A stretch of DNA of 64,000 nucleotides from Clostridia bacterium (lineage in GTDB: Bacteria; Bacillota; Clostridia; UMGS1883; UMGS1540), in NCBI GenBank assembly GCA_017442155.1, contig JAFSAU010000008.1, positions 1 through 64,000 on the forward strand. The letters run 5' to 3'. Positions 35,653 to 44,160 of this stretch are shown piece after piece. The position numbers and the translations under genes were made by a program. Under the pieces are notes generated by a model that was not told the DNA's origin, did not search any database, and saw only the letters and a program-made list of their open reading frames with translations. The stretch's first letter is position 1, and every line of letters starts with the position of its first letter.

Positions 35653-36363
35653 TTACAGACAGATTTCTGTGGGCCGGGGAAGGGGATTTGTGTTGGAGGT
35701 CAGCAGATCATCCGGCAGATGGTCTGTTGCAAAAAGCCGGGCAGAAACGAGTTGGCCTGCCGTGTCCGTTTCAATGCAGGAAAGGTTGCAGTTCAGATTT
35801 CTGGTAGCCTGAAAATCTCCGAGTGCCTGCAAATCTTCGGGGAGACCAAGACCGAATTTTTTGTTCATATAGGCCATGGAGCCGAACACGGAGGCACCGT
35901 GGCCCACCATAAGGACTTCATCCACACCGGAAGCCAGAACGCCGTCCCAGAACACCGCAAGGCGTGCAATGAGGTCGGGTCGGGTGTCTGCCTGTGTCGT
36001 CCACCAGGGGTGGGGAAGCTCCGCATCCGGGGCCACATGGGGGAAAAGAGTGCGAAGCGTGTCAAGGTCCATGCCGATAAAAGCCTCGCCGGCTTCGTCG
36101 GAAAAAAACATTTCGCGAAGTGCCCCGTCTGGATAAATCGGTGCGTCGCAGCCATCAGCGGCGAGATTTGCTGTCATCATCGTACGACGATAGGGTGAAG
36201 ACAGTATTTTACCGGAAAACCCACGTTTTTTCAGTTCTTTCCCGAGACAAACAGCCTGGGATTGACCAAGTTCAGTCAGCGGAATGTCTCCGGTAGGATA
36301 GTCCACACTTCCTACAAAAAGCTTTGGTGCGACCTGTCCGTGGCGTGTGATATAAATTTTCAT
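35653..36363 (-). CDS. Histidine phosphatase family protein (phosphoglycerate-mutase-like)
   Basis: The 236-residue protein opens with MKIYITRHGQVAP; the His of RHG is the phosphorylated catalytic residue. LSSPYRRTMMTANL carries the supporting Arg, and EVLMVGHGASVFG the second His. These proteins dephosphorylate small phosphoesters or act as mutases; the substrate cannot be told. It has AGGAGG upstream and a four-base overlap (ATGA) with the metallophosphoesterase ahead of it. It is the last gene of the operon. Confidence 0.88.
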   Translation of the reverse strand: MKIYITRHGQVAPKLFVGSVDYPTGDIPLTELGQSQAVCLGKELKKRGFSGKILSSPYRRTMMTANLAADGCDAPIYPDGALREMFFSDEAGEAFIGMDLDTLRTLFPHVAPDAELPHPWWTTQADTRPDLIARLAVFWDGVLASGVDEVLMVGHGASVFGSMAYMNKKFGLGLPEDLQALGDFQATRNLNCNLSCIETDTAGQLVSARLFATDHLPDDLLTSNTNPLPRPTEICL

Positions 36364-36962
36364 TTTTTAAAGTTCCTCCTTTTAAAACCAGCTAACTGTA
36401 TCATTTCTTCGCTGTCCGGAAACAAGACGGCAGGTGCAAAGAATACATTAGAATAATATTTTCCGTTTTCGGAAAATGAATGTGTATCACCGGTGGGACC
36501 GTGCCCGTAAAAATAAAACTTGGCTTCGCCGTCAATATCCAACACCCGGTGGCAGAGCAGACAAGGGAGACCACGGATTTCTATGCATGTATTTGCGGGA
36601 ATAATCCGGGTTTTTGTTACACTTTCGGCAAGAAAATCTTCCAGATCATTGTTGCCGGGAACAATGTATGTTTCAGTAGCGTATTTTTCTATATGTTTAA
36701 TCAGTTTTTTTGCATACTTCTTGTATGCTGGTACCTCCTCCGGCTTACGGCTGACCTTCAGGTTATCCACCATATCTCCGGTGTGGACCAGAATTTCCGG
36801 TCTGATTTTTTTTATTAACCGCATCATACGCGGAAAATCCCAAATGGGAATATCCCCTACATGAAGCAAAATCTCACCATTTCGGTTTAGAATGCGATTG
36901 GGAAGGCGGATGGGGTGGAGCACGGAAGCAAGAGCAAATAGTCGCTTGCGGATATTACGCAT
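36360..36962 (-). CDS. Calcineurin-like metallophosphoesterase
   Basis: The 200-residue protein has the metal-binding motifs HVGDI, VHTGDMVD, VPGNNDLE and the C-terminal FYGHGPTGDTHS. These make up the two-metal site of the family that hydrolyses phosphomono- and diesters. The protein resembles YfcE-type small phosphodiesterases. It overlaps the PHP gene stop by eight bases and the next gene by four, so it belongs to a coupled series of hydrolases. Confidence 0.85.
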   Translation of the reverse strand: MRNIRKRLFALASVLHPIRLPNRILNRNGEILLHVGDIPIWDFPRMMRLIKKIRPEILVHTGDMVDNLKVSRKPEEVPAYKKYAKKLIKHIEKYATETYIVPGNNDLEDFLAESVTKTRIIPANTCIEIRGLPCLLCHRVLDIDGEAKFYFYGHGPTGDTHSFSENGKYYSNVFFAPAVLFPDSEEMIQLAGFKRRNFKK

Positions 36963-38610
36963 GGGTGCACCGCCTTTCCCGGGGAATGCATACGGAGGGA
37001 TCTGCAGTGTGATAAAGAGGATTTGTCAGAAGAAAACAGCGTCCGTCTTTATACAGTGCCGCCCGTACGAAATTCACTTTTTCATCATGAGGAAGAGCCA
37101 CCCGGCCGCTGTAGCTGCCGGCGCAGGCTTCTTCTTTTACGGTTTTGCCGTTTACGGTCCAGACAACATTAGAGCCTTCCGGTACATTCGTGAGGGTCAG
37201 AACGGCATCAGTGGCAGTGGCGGATGTGGAAACCTGCCCCATCTGTTGTCCGTTGCTTCCCACAAAAGTGACCTCAACATTCTGAAGGTATACCGGGTCG
37301 CCGGTATACACATCACCAGAGAGCAGCGCGGCCATAAAAGCTTCTTCGCCGGGGGTGCTTTCCGGCTCGTAAACGGAAAGATAGGCAACAAAATTATTGC
37401 CGCTGAACCAATAAACATCGTTGTTGTGATTATCGCTGTCCCCGTAACCGGTGATAAAAACTCCGGCCGCGGACAAGGCATCCCAAAGGCGAAGGTGTTC
37501 GTCAAGGCCGATAGTCTCGCGCTTTTGGGGATAACCAACTTCAATGGCTGCGGCAGCCCAGGCTCGATGCGTTACAACGTCTTCAATTACTTTATCTATA
37601 AGGGCTTCCTGTTCTTCTTTTGAATCAGAGAAGCGGTGTGCATCCTTAATGTATTCAAAAGGGTGATTACGGGAGTAAATACCACCGTAGGCCCGGACAT
37701 GGGCCATAGCCTCCTCGTCGGTTACAGAGTATCCGCGGGCCTCGTAATCAATAATCGGTACTTTGGTGGAAAAGCAGATTTTGTGCGGACCGGCGGCAGT
37801 GAATTCGGTGGTGACAATAGGTGTAATGCCGTATTTTTTCCCGATTTCTGTTGCCAGACGCTGCTGCTCCCGACGACCTTCTTCCCAAGAAAGACCATAG
37901 GAAAAGGTCATTTTGTTTACGGAAAGGGAGGCACTTTTACCATTGCGGGCAGAAACAGAGAAAGTAACTGTCCGGAAAACATTATCACCTCCGCCGACCG
38001 ATTCAGCATCCTGCAGAAGGGACAGAATACATTCCGTGAATTCCGTGACATCCTTCATGGGCTTTATGGCTGCATAGGCGGAAGCAAGCCCTTCGGTCGT
38101 GCCAAAAACATAAAGAATATGTCCGAACTGAAACTCCGGAGGACGCTGTGAAAGCTCAACGTCTATCACAATCTGCGTGTCCGTGTCCGTTTCGGATGTT
38201 TTGAGACCGAGACAAAGCTGCACATCTCCTAAAAGGGCCCATTCGTGACGCTTCTGGGACGTATCAAATGTTGTGGAAACAGTGGTCCATTCTGCATTGT
38301 CAGAACAGGCAGAAAGCGTCAGTGCGCCGTTTTCAACAACAGCAGACGTTCCTTCGTCCGCACGGTTTACCGTAAAGCCGTGCCAGATGGGGCGAATGGG
38401 GTCTGTTGACGGTTCCTCAATACGAAGCTGTCCCTTTGAAAAATCAAAGTGGTCAATATGGTTTTTCCGCCGACCCATTCGGATGTCATGATCCGTTAGG
38501 TACATGTGACGTATGCCCAGCTTCTGTGCATTATAAAAATGACCTTCCATGCTGGCGTTTCGCTCCCAGACAGAGTGAATGTGTAGTGGGACTGGATAAT
38601 AGGTTTTCAA
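36955..38610 (-). CDS. PHP-domain phosphoesterase with an inserted beta domain
   Basis: The protein (551 residues) begins with the PHP metal-binding HIHSVWE and the YLTDHDIRMG motif, and the PHP barrel resumes at YSRNHPFEY, AAIEVGYPQ and GYGDSDNHNN. Between the early motifs and the rest (about residues 60-230) lies a beta-rich insert resembling a carbohydrate-binding module (SQKRHEWALLGDVQLCLGL). A further C-terminal domain of ~80 residues looks Ig-like. There is no signal peptide, so it is probably cytoplasmic. It starts at TTG 38610 after AAAGGA. Substrate unknown; phosphosugars are plausible given the insert. Confidence 0.75.
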   Translation of the reverse strand: MKTYYPVPLHIHSVWERNASMEGHFYNAQKLGIRHMYLTDHDIRMGRRKNHIDHFDFSKGQLRIEEPSTDPIRPIWHGFTVNRADEGTSAVVENGALTLSACSDNAEWTTVSTTFDTSQKRHEWALLGDVQLCLGLKTSETDTDTQIVIDVELSQRPPEFQFGHILYVFGTTEGLASAYAAIKPMKDVTEFTECILSLLQDAESVGGGDNVFRTVTFSVSARNGKSASLSVNKMTFSYGLSWEEGRREQQRLATEIGKKYGITPIVTTEFTAAGPHKICFSTKVPIIDYEARGYSVTDEEAMAHVRAYGGIYSRNHPFEYIKDAHRFSDSKEEQEALIDKVIEDVVTHRAWAAAAIEVGYPQKRETIGLDEHLRLWDALSAAGVFITGYGDSDNHNNDVYWFSGNNFVAYLSVYEPESTPGEEAFMAALLSGDVYTGDPVYLQNVEVTFVGSNGQQMGQVSTSATATDAVLTLTNVPEGSNVVWTVNGKTVKEEACAGSYSGRVALPHDEKVNFVRAALYKDGRCFLLTNPLYHTADPSVCIPRERRCTHA

Positions 38611-38630
38611 GCGTATACGTTCCTTTCTTT

Positions 38631-39680
38631 TTATAGAATTTCAAGTAGTGTTTTCGGTGTTTTTGTCAGGACGGCATAACCGTCCGGCGTGGCATACAGC
38701 ATATCCTCGATACGGACGCCGCCAAAATCCGGCACATAAATACCGGGCTCTACCGTAAAGACGTCTCCGGCCGCAACTTCGTGGGGCGAGCGTGGGGAAA
38801 CGGTGGGATATTCATGAATTTCAAGGCCTACGCCGTGGCCGAGAGCATGGCCGAAGTAATCCCCGTACCCAAACCCTTCGATACTACGTCGGGCCACACT
38901 GTCAAGTTCAGCTGCTTTTATGCCGCCTCTGGCCGCATTTTCCGCAAGGCTTTGGGCGTAGAGTACAATATTATAAATCTCTTTCTGCCGGTCACTGGCC
39001 GGGCCAATACAGACAGTACGCGTTATATCAGAACAGTAACCGTTTAGCAGACAGCCAAAATCCATTGTAAGAAAGTCACCACGCTGGAGAGCCTTATCAC
39101 TGGCGGCCCCGTGCGGAAGCGCACTTCGCCAGCCGCTGGCACAGATGGTTTCAAAGGAGGGCGTTGCCCCGGCCTCGGAGCGCATATATCCCTCTAAAAG
39201 TGCGGCCACCTCAAATTCCCGCATACCGGGGCGAATCCGCCCGACGGTATATGCGAAAGCATCATCCGCAAGCTTTACAGCTTCCGTAATGGCTGAAAGT
39301 TCACCGAAATCCTTGGATTTCCGAAGCATGAGGAGCGTATCGCCAAGGTCCGTCCATTCCTTGCCCGGCACTGATTCCTTCAGACGGGAAAATGCACTGA
39401 CGGAAAGATGGTTCCCCTCATATGCCACTGTAGAAGCCGTCTCCAGAATTTCAGACAAGGGCGTATCGTGAGGTAGAATTTCAAATTCCGGGGACTCCGC
39501 CTTTGCCTGCAGTGTATAACGGGAATCGACTAAAAGACATCGTCTTTTAGCAGAGAGTACCGCCGTTCCCTCGCCGCCGGTAAATCCGCTGATGTAGAGA
39601 AGCGACGCGGGCTTACGGAGCAGGGCACTGTCGGCACCAAGTTCGTTCAGTTTTTGAAGGAATGCATCTGTGCGGGTCAT
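38631..39680 (-). CDS. M24-family metallopeptidase (Xaa-Pro aminopeptidase type)
   Basis: The 349-residue protein has a creatinase-like N-terminal domain and a pita-bread peptidase domain with all five metal ligands: MDFGCLLNGYCSDITRTV (two Asp), HALGHGVGLEIHEYP (His), FTVEPGIYVP (Glu) and GGVRIEDMLY (Glu). It should remove N-terminal residues ahead of proline in peptides. AAGGAG precedes the ATG. It lies 16 bases downstream of glmM in the same operon. Confidence 0.93.
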   Translation of the reverse strand: MTRTDAFLQKLNELGADSALLRKPASLLYISGFTGGEGTAVLSAKRRCLLVDSRYTLQAKAESPEFEILPHDTPLSEILETASTVAYEGNHLSVSAFSRLKESVPGKEWTDLGDTLLMLRKSKDFGELSAITEAVKLADDAFAYTVGRIRPGMREFEVAALLEGYMRSEAGATPSFETICASGWRSALPHGAASDKALQRGDFLTMDFGCLLNGYCSDITRTVCIGPASDRQKEIYNIVLYAQSLAENAARGGIKAAELDSVARRSIEGFGYGDYFGHALGHGVGLEIHEYPTVSPRSPHEVAAGDVFTVEPGIYVPDFGGVRIEDMLYATPDGYAVLTKTPKTLLEIL

Positions 39681-39696
39681 GGATAATCTCCTTCTT

Positions 39697-41043
39697 CTAT
39701 TCTTTCTGCGCCTCGGCAGTGATCAGTGCGGCAAGGGCATCCGCTTCGGACTCCAGCACAGAAAGCTCGTCGCCCTCCAACATGATGCGGAGACGCGGCT
39801 CTGTTCCGGATGGGCGAATCAGCACCCGTCCACGACCGGAAAATGCCGCTTCAATGCGGGCGATTTCCCGGGCAATCCCAGCCCGTTCGGTCAGGGAGTT
39901 TTTTAGTTGATTCGGCACCTTTACATTTCTCAGGACTTGTGGCATAAGCGTCATGCAGTCGGCAAGCTCTGCGGCTGTTTTCCCTTTTTTCTGCATTATT
40001 TCCAAAAATTGCAGCGCGGAAATCAGGCCGTCGCCGGTGGTGGCGTGTTCGCCGAAAATAATATGCCCCGACTGTTCACCGCCCAAAACGTAACCGCCTT
40101 TCTGCATTTCTTCTAAAACATAGCGGTCCCCTACTGCAGTGCGGAGAAGCGTGATGCCATGCTCTTTGCAGGCAATTTCAAGACCCAGGTTACTCATCAC
40201 GGTAGCGACCAGTGTATGGTGCGAAAGCCGGTTTTCCTTTTCCAGGGAAATAGCCGCCGCAGCCATAATGCGGTCGCCGTCAATAATGTGGCCATCCCCA
40301 TCCGTCAGAAGTACCCGGTCACCATCTCCGTCAAAAGCGATGCCGATATCAAACCGACCGTTTTTGACAAAATCCGACAAAGCATCCATGTGGGTGGAGC
40401 CGCATCCGGCATTGATATTCAGTCCGTCAGGATTTGCAGAAATGGTTTCCACATGGGCACCGAGACTGCGAAGAACCCCGGGTGCAACCGCTGAGGTGGC
40501 ACCATTGGCGCAGTCCATTGCAATGCGGAGGCCTGTAAGGTCTGTATGTATGGTACTTTTAGCGTAGGAGGCATAAGCCGCGGCTGCATCTGTGTCACAA
40601 AAGACACGGCCGATGTCTTCGCCCGTAAAAACAGGCACGGTGTCTCCTTCGATAGTAGCCTGGATTGCATCTTCCACCGCGTCCGGTAGCTTGCAGCCAT
40701 CCCGGCTGAAAAATTTGATGCCGTTATATTTGGCCGGGTTGTGCGAAGCTGAAATGACCACCCCGGCCGCCGCGCCCTGGCTTCGTGTGATATGCGCCAC
40801 TGCCGGGGTGGGGAGTACGCCGAGACGCACAGCTTCTGCCCCTGCCGATAAGATACCGGCAATGAGGGCATTTTCCAGCATATCACAGGAGCGGCGTGTG
40901 TCACAACCCACTAAAATGCGGGGGTGTTTTGTTTTTTGCGCAAGGACATGTGCGCCTGCCCGGCCCAGCTGAAACGCCAGAATTGGCGTAAGCTCACTGC
41001 CGGCGATGCCTCGAACACCGTCTGTTCCGAAAAGTCTGTTCAT
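39697..41043 (-). CDS. glmM: Phosphoglucosamine mutase
   Basis: GlmM turns glucosamine-6-phosphate into glucosamine-1-phosphate for UDP-GlcNAc and peptidoglycan synthesis. The 448-residue protein has MNRLFGTDGVRGIAGSEL, the phosphoserine loop VVISASHNPAKYNGI, the Mg-binding DGDGDRVL and the C-terminal phosphate-binding RPSGTEPRLRIM. The start is ATG 41043 because AAGGTGAT pairs well with 16S rRNA; the GTG at 41055 lies inside that site. It leads an operon of five hydrolase-rich genes running to 35653. Confidence 0.96.
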   Translation of the reverse strand: MNRLFGTDGVRGIAGSELTPILAFQLGRAGAHVLAQKTKHPRILVGCDTRRSCDMLENALIAGILSAGAEAVRLGVLPTPAVAHITRSQGAAAGVVISASHNPAKYNGIKFFSRDGCKLPDAVEDAIQATIEGDTVPVFTGEDIGRVFCDTDAAAAYASYAKSTIHTDLTGLRIAMDCANGATSAVAPGVLRSLGAHVETISANPDGLNINAGCGSTHMDALSDFVKNGRFDIGIAFDGDGDRVLLTDGDGHIIDGDRIMAAAAISLEKENRLSHHTLVATVMSNLGLEIACKEHGITLLRTAVGDRYVLEEMQKGGYVLGGEQSGHIIFGEHATTGDGLISALQFLEIMQKKGKTAAELADCMTLMPQVLRNVKVPNQLKNSLTERAGIAREIARIEAAFSGRGRVLIRPSGTEPRLRIMLEGDELSVLESEADALAALITAEAQKE

Positions 41044-41070
41044 TTTTATTATCACCTTTTTTTATATTTA

Positions 41071-41102
41071 AAGAAGACCGAAATCCGCATAACGGTCTTC
41101 CT
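41071..41102 (-). terminator. Hairpin between htpG and glmM
   Basis: GAAGACCG (41073-41080) pairs with CGGTCTTC (41093-41100). On the minus strand it is followed by TTTAAATAT, a weak T-run, so it likely ends the htpG transcript. Confidence 0.65.
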
Positions 41103-41112
41103 TATTGCTGAT

Positions 41113-42942
41113 TTATGCGTTTTTATCTAATGCCTGCTCTATAATATGGGCACCGCGCGCAATAAATGCCGAAAGGGCCTCGCGGTCCAGAGGACGCTGA
41201 GCAAGTCTCGCCATGTCGTAAATCTGCAGACACATTGGTTTGGCTGTTTCGCCGTCCATTTCCGCTGTCAGCTTCCGAATTACCGGGCTTGCCAGATTGA
41301 TAACCAGCGTTTCTTCTACGGGGAACATTTCCGGCGACATACCGCCGTACATTCTTGTCATTTCCTGCATTCTGCGTGACTGTTCACTCACCGTGAGCAC
41401 TGCAGGCATATCCTCCGCGCGAAGAGACGCAGCTTCAATTTTCAGCTTTTCATCACCGATGGCGGTTTTAAAGCGTGTCACAATTGTATCGCCGTCCGCA
41501 TCAGCCGAATCCTTCAGTGCATCGGTTACGGCGGCGTCAATCCGCATAAATTTCACGCCCTCGTTCTTTGCCTCTACCATGGAAATAAAAGCACTGTCAA
41601 TTACAGCGGGCAAAAGTACGGGCTGGATGCCGCGGCTCTGGAACATGGAAATATACTGGCCCTGACTTTCCGCATCTGTGGCATAATACACTTCGTTTTC
41701 GTGGCCGTGCGCCTTTGCGTCGTCCAGGTATTCGGAAAGGGAAACAAAGCGTTCGTCTGCCGTTTTGTAAATCAGAACGTCCTTCACCCGGTCATAGAAT
41801 TTTTCGTCCCGGAGACAACCGTATTTAATGAATGGATTGATATCTTCCCAGTAGCTGTTGAAGTTTTCGCGTTCCGTGTTGTACAGAGAGGTCAGCTTGT
41901 CGGCAACCTTCTTCGTAATGTGTGCCGATACCTTTTTTACGTATCCGTCATTCTGCAGAAAACTGCGGGAGACGTTGAGCGGCAGGTCCGGACAGTCAAT
42001 ACAGCCTTTGAGAAGGAGAAGAAATTCGGGAATTACTTCTTTAATGTTGTCGGCAATAAAGACCTGGTTATTGTACAGTTTAATCTGCCCTTCCATTGGC
42101 TCGTAGGCGTTTGTGCGTCTGGGAAAGTACAAAATACCCTGCAGACGGAAGGGATATTCCACATTTAAATGAATATAGAAAAGCGGGTCGTTAAAGTCCA
42201 GAAAAACCTTTTTGTAAAAAGCCTTGTATTCCTCGTCCGTGCAGTCTGCCGGATTTTTCAGCCACAGCGGATTTATGTCGTTAATGCTTTCACTGGGCTT
42301 ATCATCCCCTTTTTTCGAGAAATAGATTGGATAAGGAAGAAAAGCGCAGTATTTACCCAGGATTTCGCGGATGCGCGCTTCCTCTAAAAATTCAGCGTGT
42401 TCGTCGCCGATATGGAGAACGATGTCCGTACCGCGTACTGCTTTCGGGTCATCAGAAATCTCGTAGTTCATACCGCCGTCACAGCTCCAGAATACGGCAG
42501 GGGCGTCGGCTTTAAAGGATTTTGTGTGAATGTCTACTCTGTCCGACACCATAAAGGCAGAATAAAAGCCGAGGCCGAAATGACCGATAATGCCGGCATC
42601 TCCTTCGTTTTTCTCCTTGTACTGCCGGATGAATTCTTCGGCACCGGAAAAAGCAATCTGCGTAATGTATTTCACAACCTCTTCTTCCGTCATACCGATA
42701 CCGTTATCGGAAACAGTCAGGGTTTTGGCATCTTTGTCCAAAACGATATCAATAGAAAAAGCTTCGCCGTCTGCTATCGCTGCTTCGCCCACGGCGGCCA
42801 GCTTTTTCAATTTTGTTACGGCATCACAGCCGTTAGAAACCAGCTCGCGCAGAAAAATATCACAATCTGAATAGAGCCATTTTTTGATAATTGGAAAAAT
42901 GTTTTCGGTGCTGATGGAAATATCACCGGTACGCATATGCAT
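41113..42942 (-). CDS. htpG: Molecular chaperone HtpG (Hsp90)
   Basis: HtpG is a cytoplasmic ATP-dependent chaperone. The 609-residue protein shows the GHKL ATPase motifs: FLRELVSNGCDAVTKLKKL (Mg-binding Asn), SDNGIGMTEEE and GIIGHFGLGFYSAFM. The middle and dimerisation domains are of ordinary length. Two in-frame ATGs (42942 and 42936) are four and ten bases from AGGAG, so either may be used. A TTGACC-17-TATACT promoter lies upstream. No CIRCE operator was seen, so HrcA control is not supported here. Confidence 0.95.
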   Translation of the reverse strand: MHMRTGDISISTENIFPIIKKWLYSDCDIFLRELVSNGCDAVTKLKKLAAVGEAAIADGEAFSIDIVLDKDAKTLTVSDNGIGMTEEEVVKYITQIAFSGAEEFIRQYKEKNEGDAGIIGHFGLGFYSAFMVSDRVDIHTKSFKADAPAVFWSCDGGMNYEISDDPKAVRGTDIVLHIGDEHAEFLEEARIREILGKYCAFLPYPIYFSKKGDDKPSESINDINPLWLKNPADCTDEEYKAFYKKVFLDFNDPLFYIHLNVEYPFRLQGILYFPRRTNAYEPMEGQIKLYNNQVFIADNIKEVIPEFLLLLKGCIDCPDLPLNVSRSFLQNDGYVKKVSAHITKKVADKLTSLYNTERENFNSYWEDINPFIKYGCLRDEKFYDRVKDVLIYKTADERFVSLSEYLDDAKAHGHENEVYYATDAESQGQYISMFQSRGIQPVLLPAVIDSAFISMVEAKNEGVKFMRIDAAVTDALKDSADADGDTIVTRFKTAIGDEKLKIEAASLRAEDMPAVLTVSEQSRRMQEMTRMYGGMSPEMFPVEETLVINLASPVIRKLTAEMDGETAKPMCLQIYDMARLAQRPLDREALSAFIARGAHIIEQALDKNA

Positions 42943-42970
42943 GCATCTCCTCTTTTTACTTTATTTAATT

Positions 42971-42999
42971 AGTATACCACATTCTGCCGCTGGGGTCAA
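42971..42999 (-). promoter_or_regulatory. Promoter of htpG
   Basis: On the minus strand, TTGACC (42994-42999) and TATACT (42971-42976) have a 17-base spacer, 29 bases from the start codon. Confidence 0.7.
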
Positions 43000-43078
43000 G
43001 GGGAAAATGCGAGTGTTGAACGGAATTGGCGAAAAATATAAATTTTATGGAGGAAAATAAAAACTTCCGGAGTGCCGC

Positions 43079-43107
43079 TTGAAAATTGGGGATGAGTGTG
43101 GTATAAT
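43079..43107 (+). promoter_or_regulatory. Promoter ahead of the mini-hairpin leader
   Basis: TTGAAA (43079-43084) and TATAAT (43102-43107) are 17 bases apart. Initiation a few bases on would transcribe most of the hairpin array as the 5' leader of the gene at 43279. Confidence 0.7.
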
Positions 43108-43220
43108 GAGTTTGCAAAGCAAACTCAATGAATTGCCTTCGGCATGAATTGAAATCTACGATTTCATGAATTGAGCCTTGCGGCTCATGAATTGCACTTC
43201 GTGCATTGAAAGGCAATTCA
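43108..43220 (+). repeat. Array of mini-hairpins separated by ATGAATT
   Basis: Five short palindromes follow one another: GAGTTTGC-AAA-GCAAACTC (43108-43126), GCC-TTC-GGC (43135-43143), GAAATC-TAC-GATTTC (43151-43165), GAGCC-TTGC-GGCTC (43173-43186) and GCAC-TTC-GTGC (43194-43204). The four gaps between them are all (A)ATGAATT. TGAATTGCC (43129-43137) also pairs with GGCAATTCA (43212-43220), which would enclose hairpins two to five. The spacers are nearly constant while the stems differ, the opposite of random decay. The array lies in the leader of the downstream gene. It contains no reading frame of note. Confidence 0.8.
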
Positions 43221-43278
43221 ATTCATGGAGCAAAGTGAGAATTCATGGCTTTAGTCAATTCATTTAATGGAGAAAACT

Positions 43279-43953
43279 ATGAATGATACGATAAGAAAAT
43301 TTTTAGAAGAGAGGTTTGTTTCGGAGGTGGGATTTGCATCCTGCACGGATTCGCCGTTTTTGGGGCTGGAAAAGGCGGTGTCAATGGTGTTTCGTTTATC
43401 GGATGCGGTGGTGGAGCAGATCGGAGAAACACCCACCCATACCTATTTTCAGCATTACCGCACGATGAATGCCTATATTGATTCAGTTTCTTTACAGTTG
43501 GTGATGCTTCTGCAGAAACAGGGGTACCGAGCGGCGGCGGTGCCGGCGAGCCAGTCCACGGAAGGACTGGCGGGGATTTTCTCGCATAAAAAAGCGGCTG
43601 TCCGGGCCGGACTCGGCTATATCGGCAAAAGCGGGCTGTTTTTGTCCCGGATTTTTGGACCGCGGGTACGGCTGGGTACGGTGTTTACTGACGCACCGCT
43701 GGAGACGGTCTGCTTTTCACAGAAGTCGGAATGCGGAAGCTGCGACCTTTGTAGCCGGGCCTGCGGAGCGATGGCTATCCGGAATGTGGAATATTGCGAG
43801 GGCATGGAAAGGGAAGATATTCTGGATGCACGCGCTTGTAGTGTTTATATGAAGGAAAAGTTCCGTAATATTGGCCGTGGCGCAGTCTGCGGCGTATGTA
43901 TGCGTGTTTGTCCGAAGGGTAGTGCAGTAAGACCCGAACACAATATGCCATAA
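43279..43953 (+). CDS. Fe-S protein related to epoxyqueuosine reductase
   Basis: The ~224-residue protein has the QueG-like region AAVRAGLGYIGKSGLFLS and GPRVRLGTVFTD, followed by two 4Fe-4S motifs (CGSCDLCSRACGAMAI and CGVCMRVCPKGSAV). QueG performs the last step of queuosine synthesis in tRNA. The protein is shorter than QueG (~350-390), lacks part of the N-terminal domain and the C-terminal HEAT-like repeats, and may have another redox role. ATG 43279 is chosen because TGGAG at 43268-43272 is well placed; ATG 43267 overlaps it. Confidence 0.75.
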   Translation: MNDTIRKFLEERFVSEVGFASCTDSPFLGLEKAVSMVFRLSDAVVEQIGETPTHTYFQHYRTMNAYIDSVSLQLVMLLQKQGYRAAAVPASQSTEGLAGIFSHKKAAVRAGLGYIGKSGLFLSRIFGPRVRLGTVFTDAPLETVCFSQKSECGSCDLCSRACGAMAIRNVEYCEGMEREDILDARACSVYMKEKFRNIGRGAVCGVCMRVCPKGSAVRPEHNMP

Positions 43954-44124
43954 AATTGCTAAACTATATTGGGTTCAAGGAGATGTAAAAAAACTCAGTT
44001 TTTACACCCCCTTCTTCAGCAGAATTTTGTACTGCTATGGAAGTTTTAGGAGCTGCAATTTGTTATGGAACAATTCTACGCTGTAACCGAGTAAAAAAGC
44101 GTAGAAATAATTTTTTTAAGATGT

Positions 44125-44158
44125 AGAGCCTCCGAAGATTTTCCACAGAGGCTCGTTC
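44125..44158 (+). terminator. Terminator upstream of the convergent MerR gene
   Basis: GAGCCTC (44126-44132) pairs with GAGGCTC (44148-44154) and is followed by GTTCTTTTATT, about 170 bases after the Fe-S gene. The 207-base gap also holds a weak hairpin GTAAAAA/TTTTTAC (43985-44006). Confidence 0.65.
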
Positions 44159-44160
44159 TT

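Noticed and set aside
42943-43078. CIRCE operator (TTAGCACTC-N9-GAGTGCTAA) upstream of htpG
   Set aside because: Looked for and not present on either strand; only an ordinary promoter is visible.
43108-43220. Mini-hairpin array considered as a small CRISPR array
   Set aside because: The repeated part is only 7-8 bases, the 'spacers' are palindromes of 9-19 bases, and no cas gene is near.
44037-44126. 30-codon frame starting MEVLGAAICYG
   Set aside because: It has no ribosome binding site and its end overlaps the terminator stem. It could be a remnant, but nothing supports expression.
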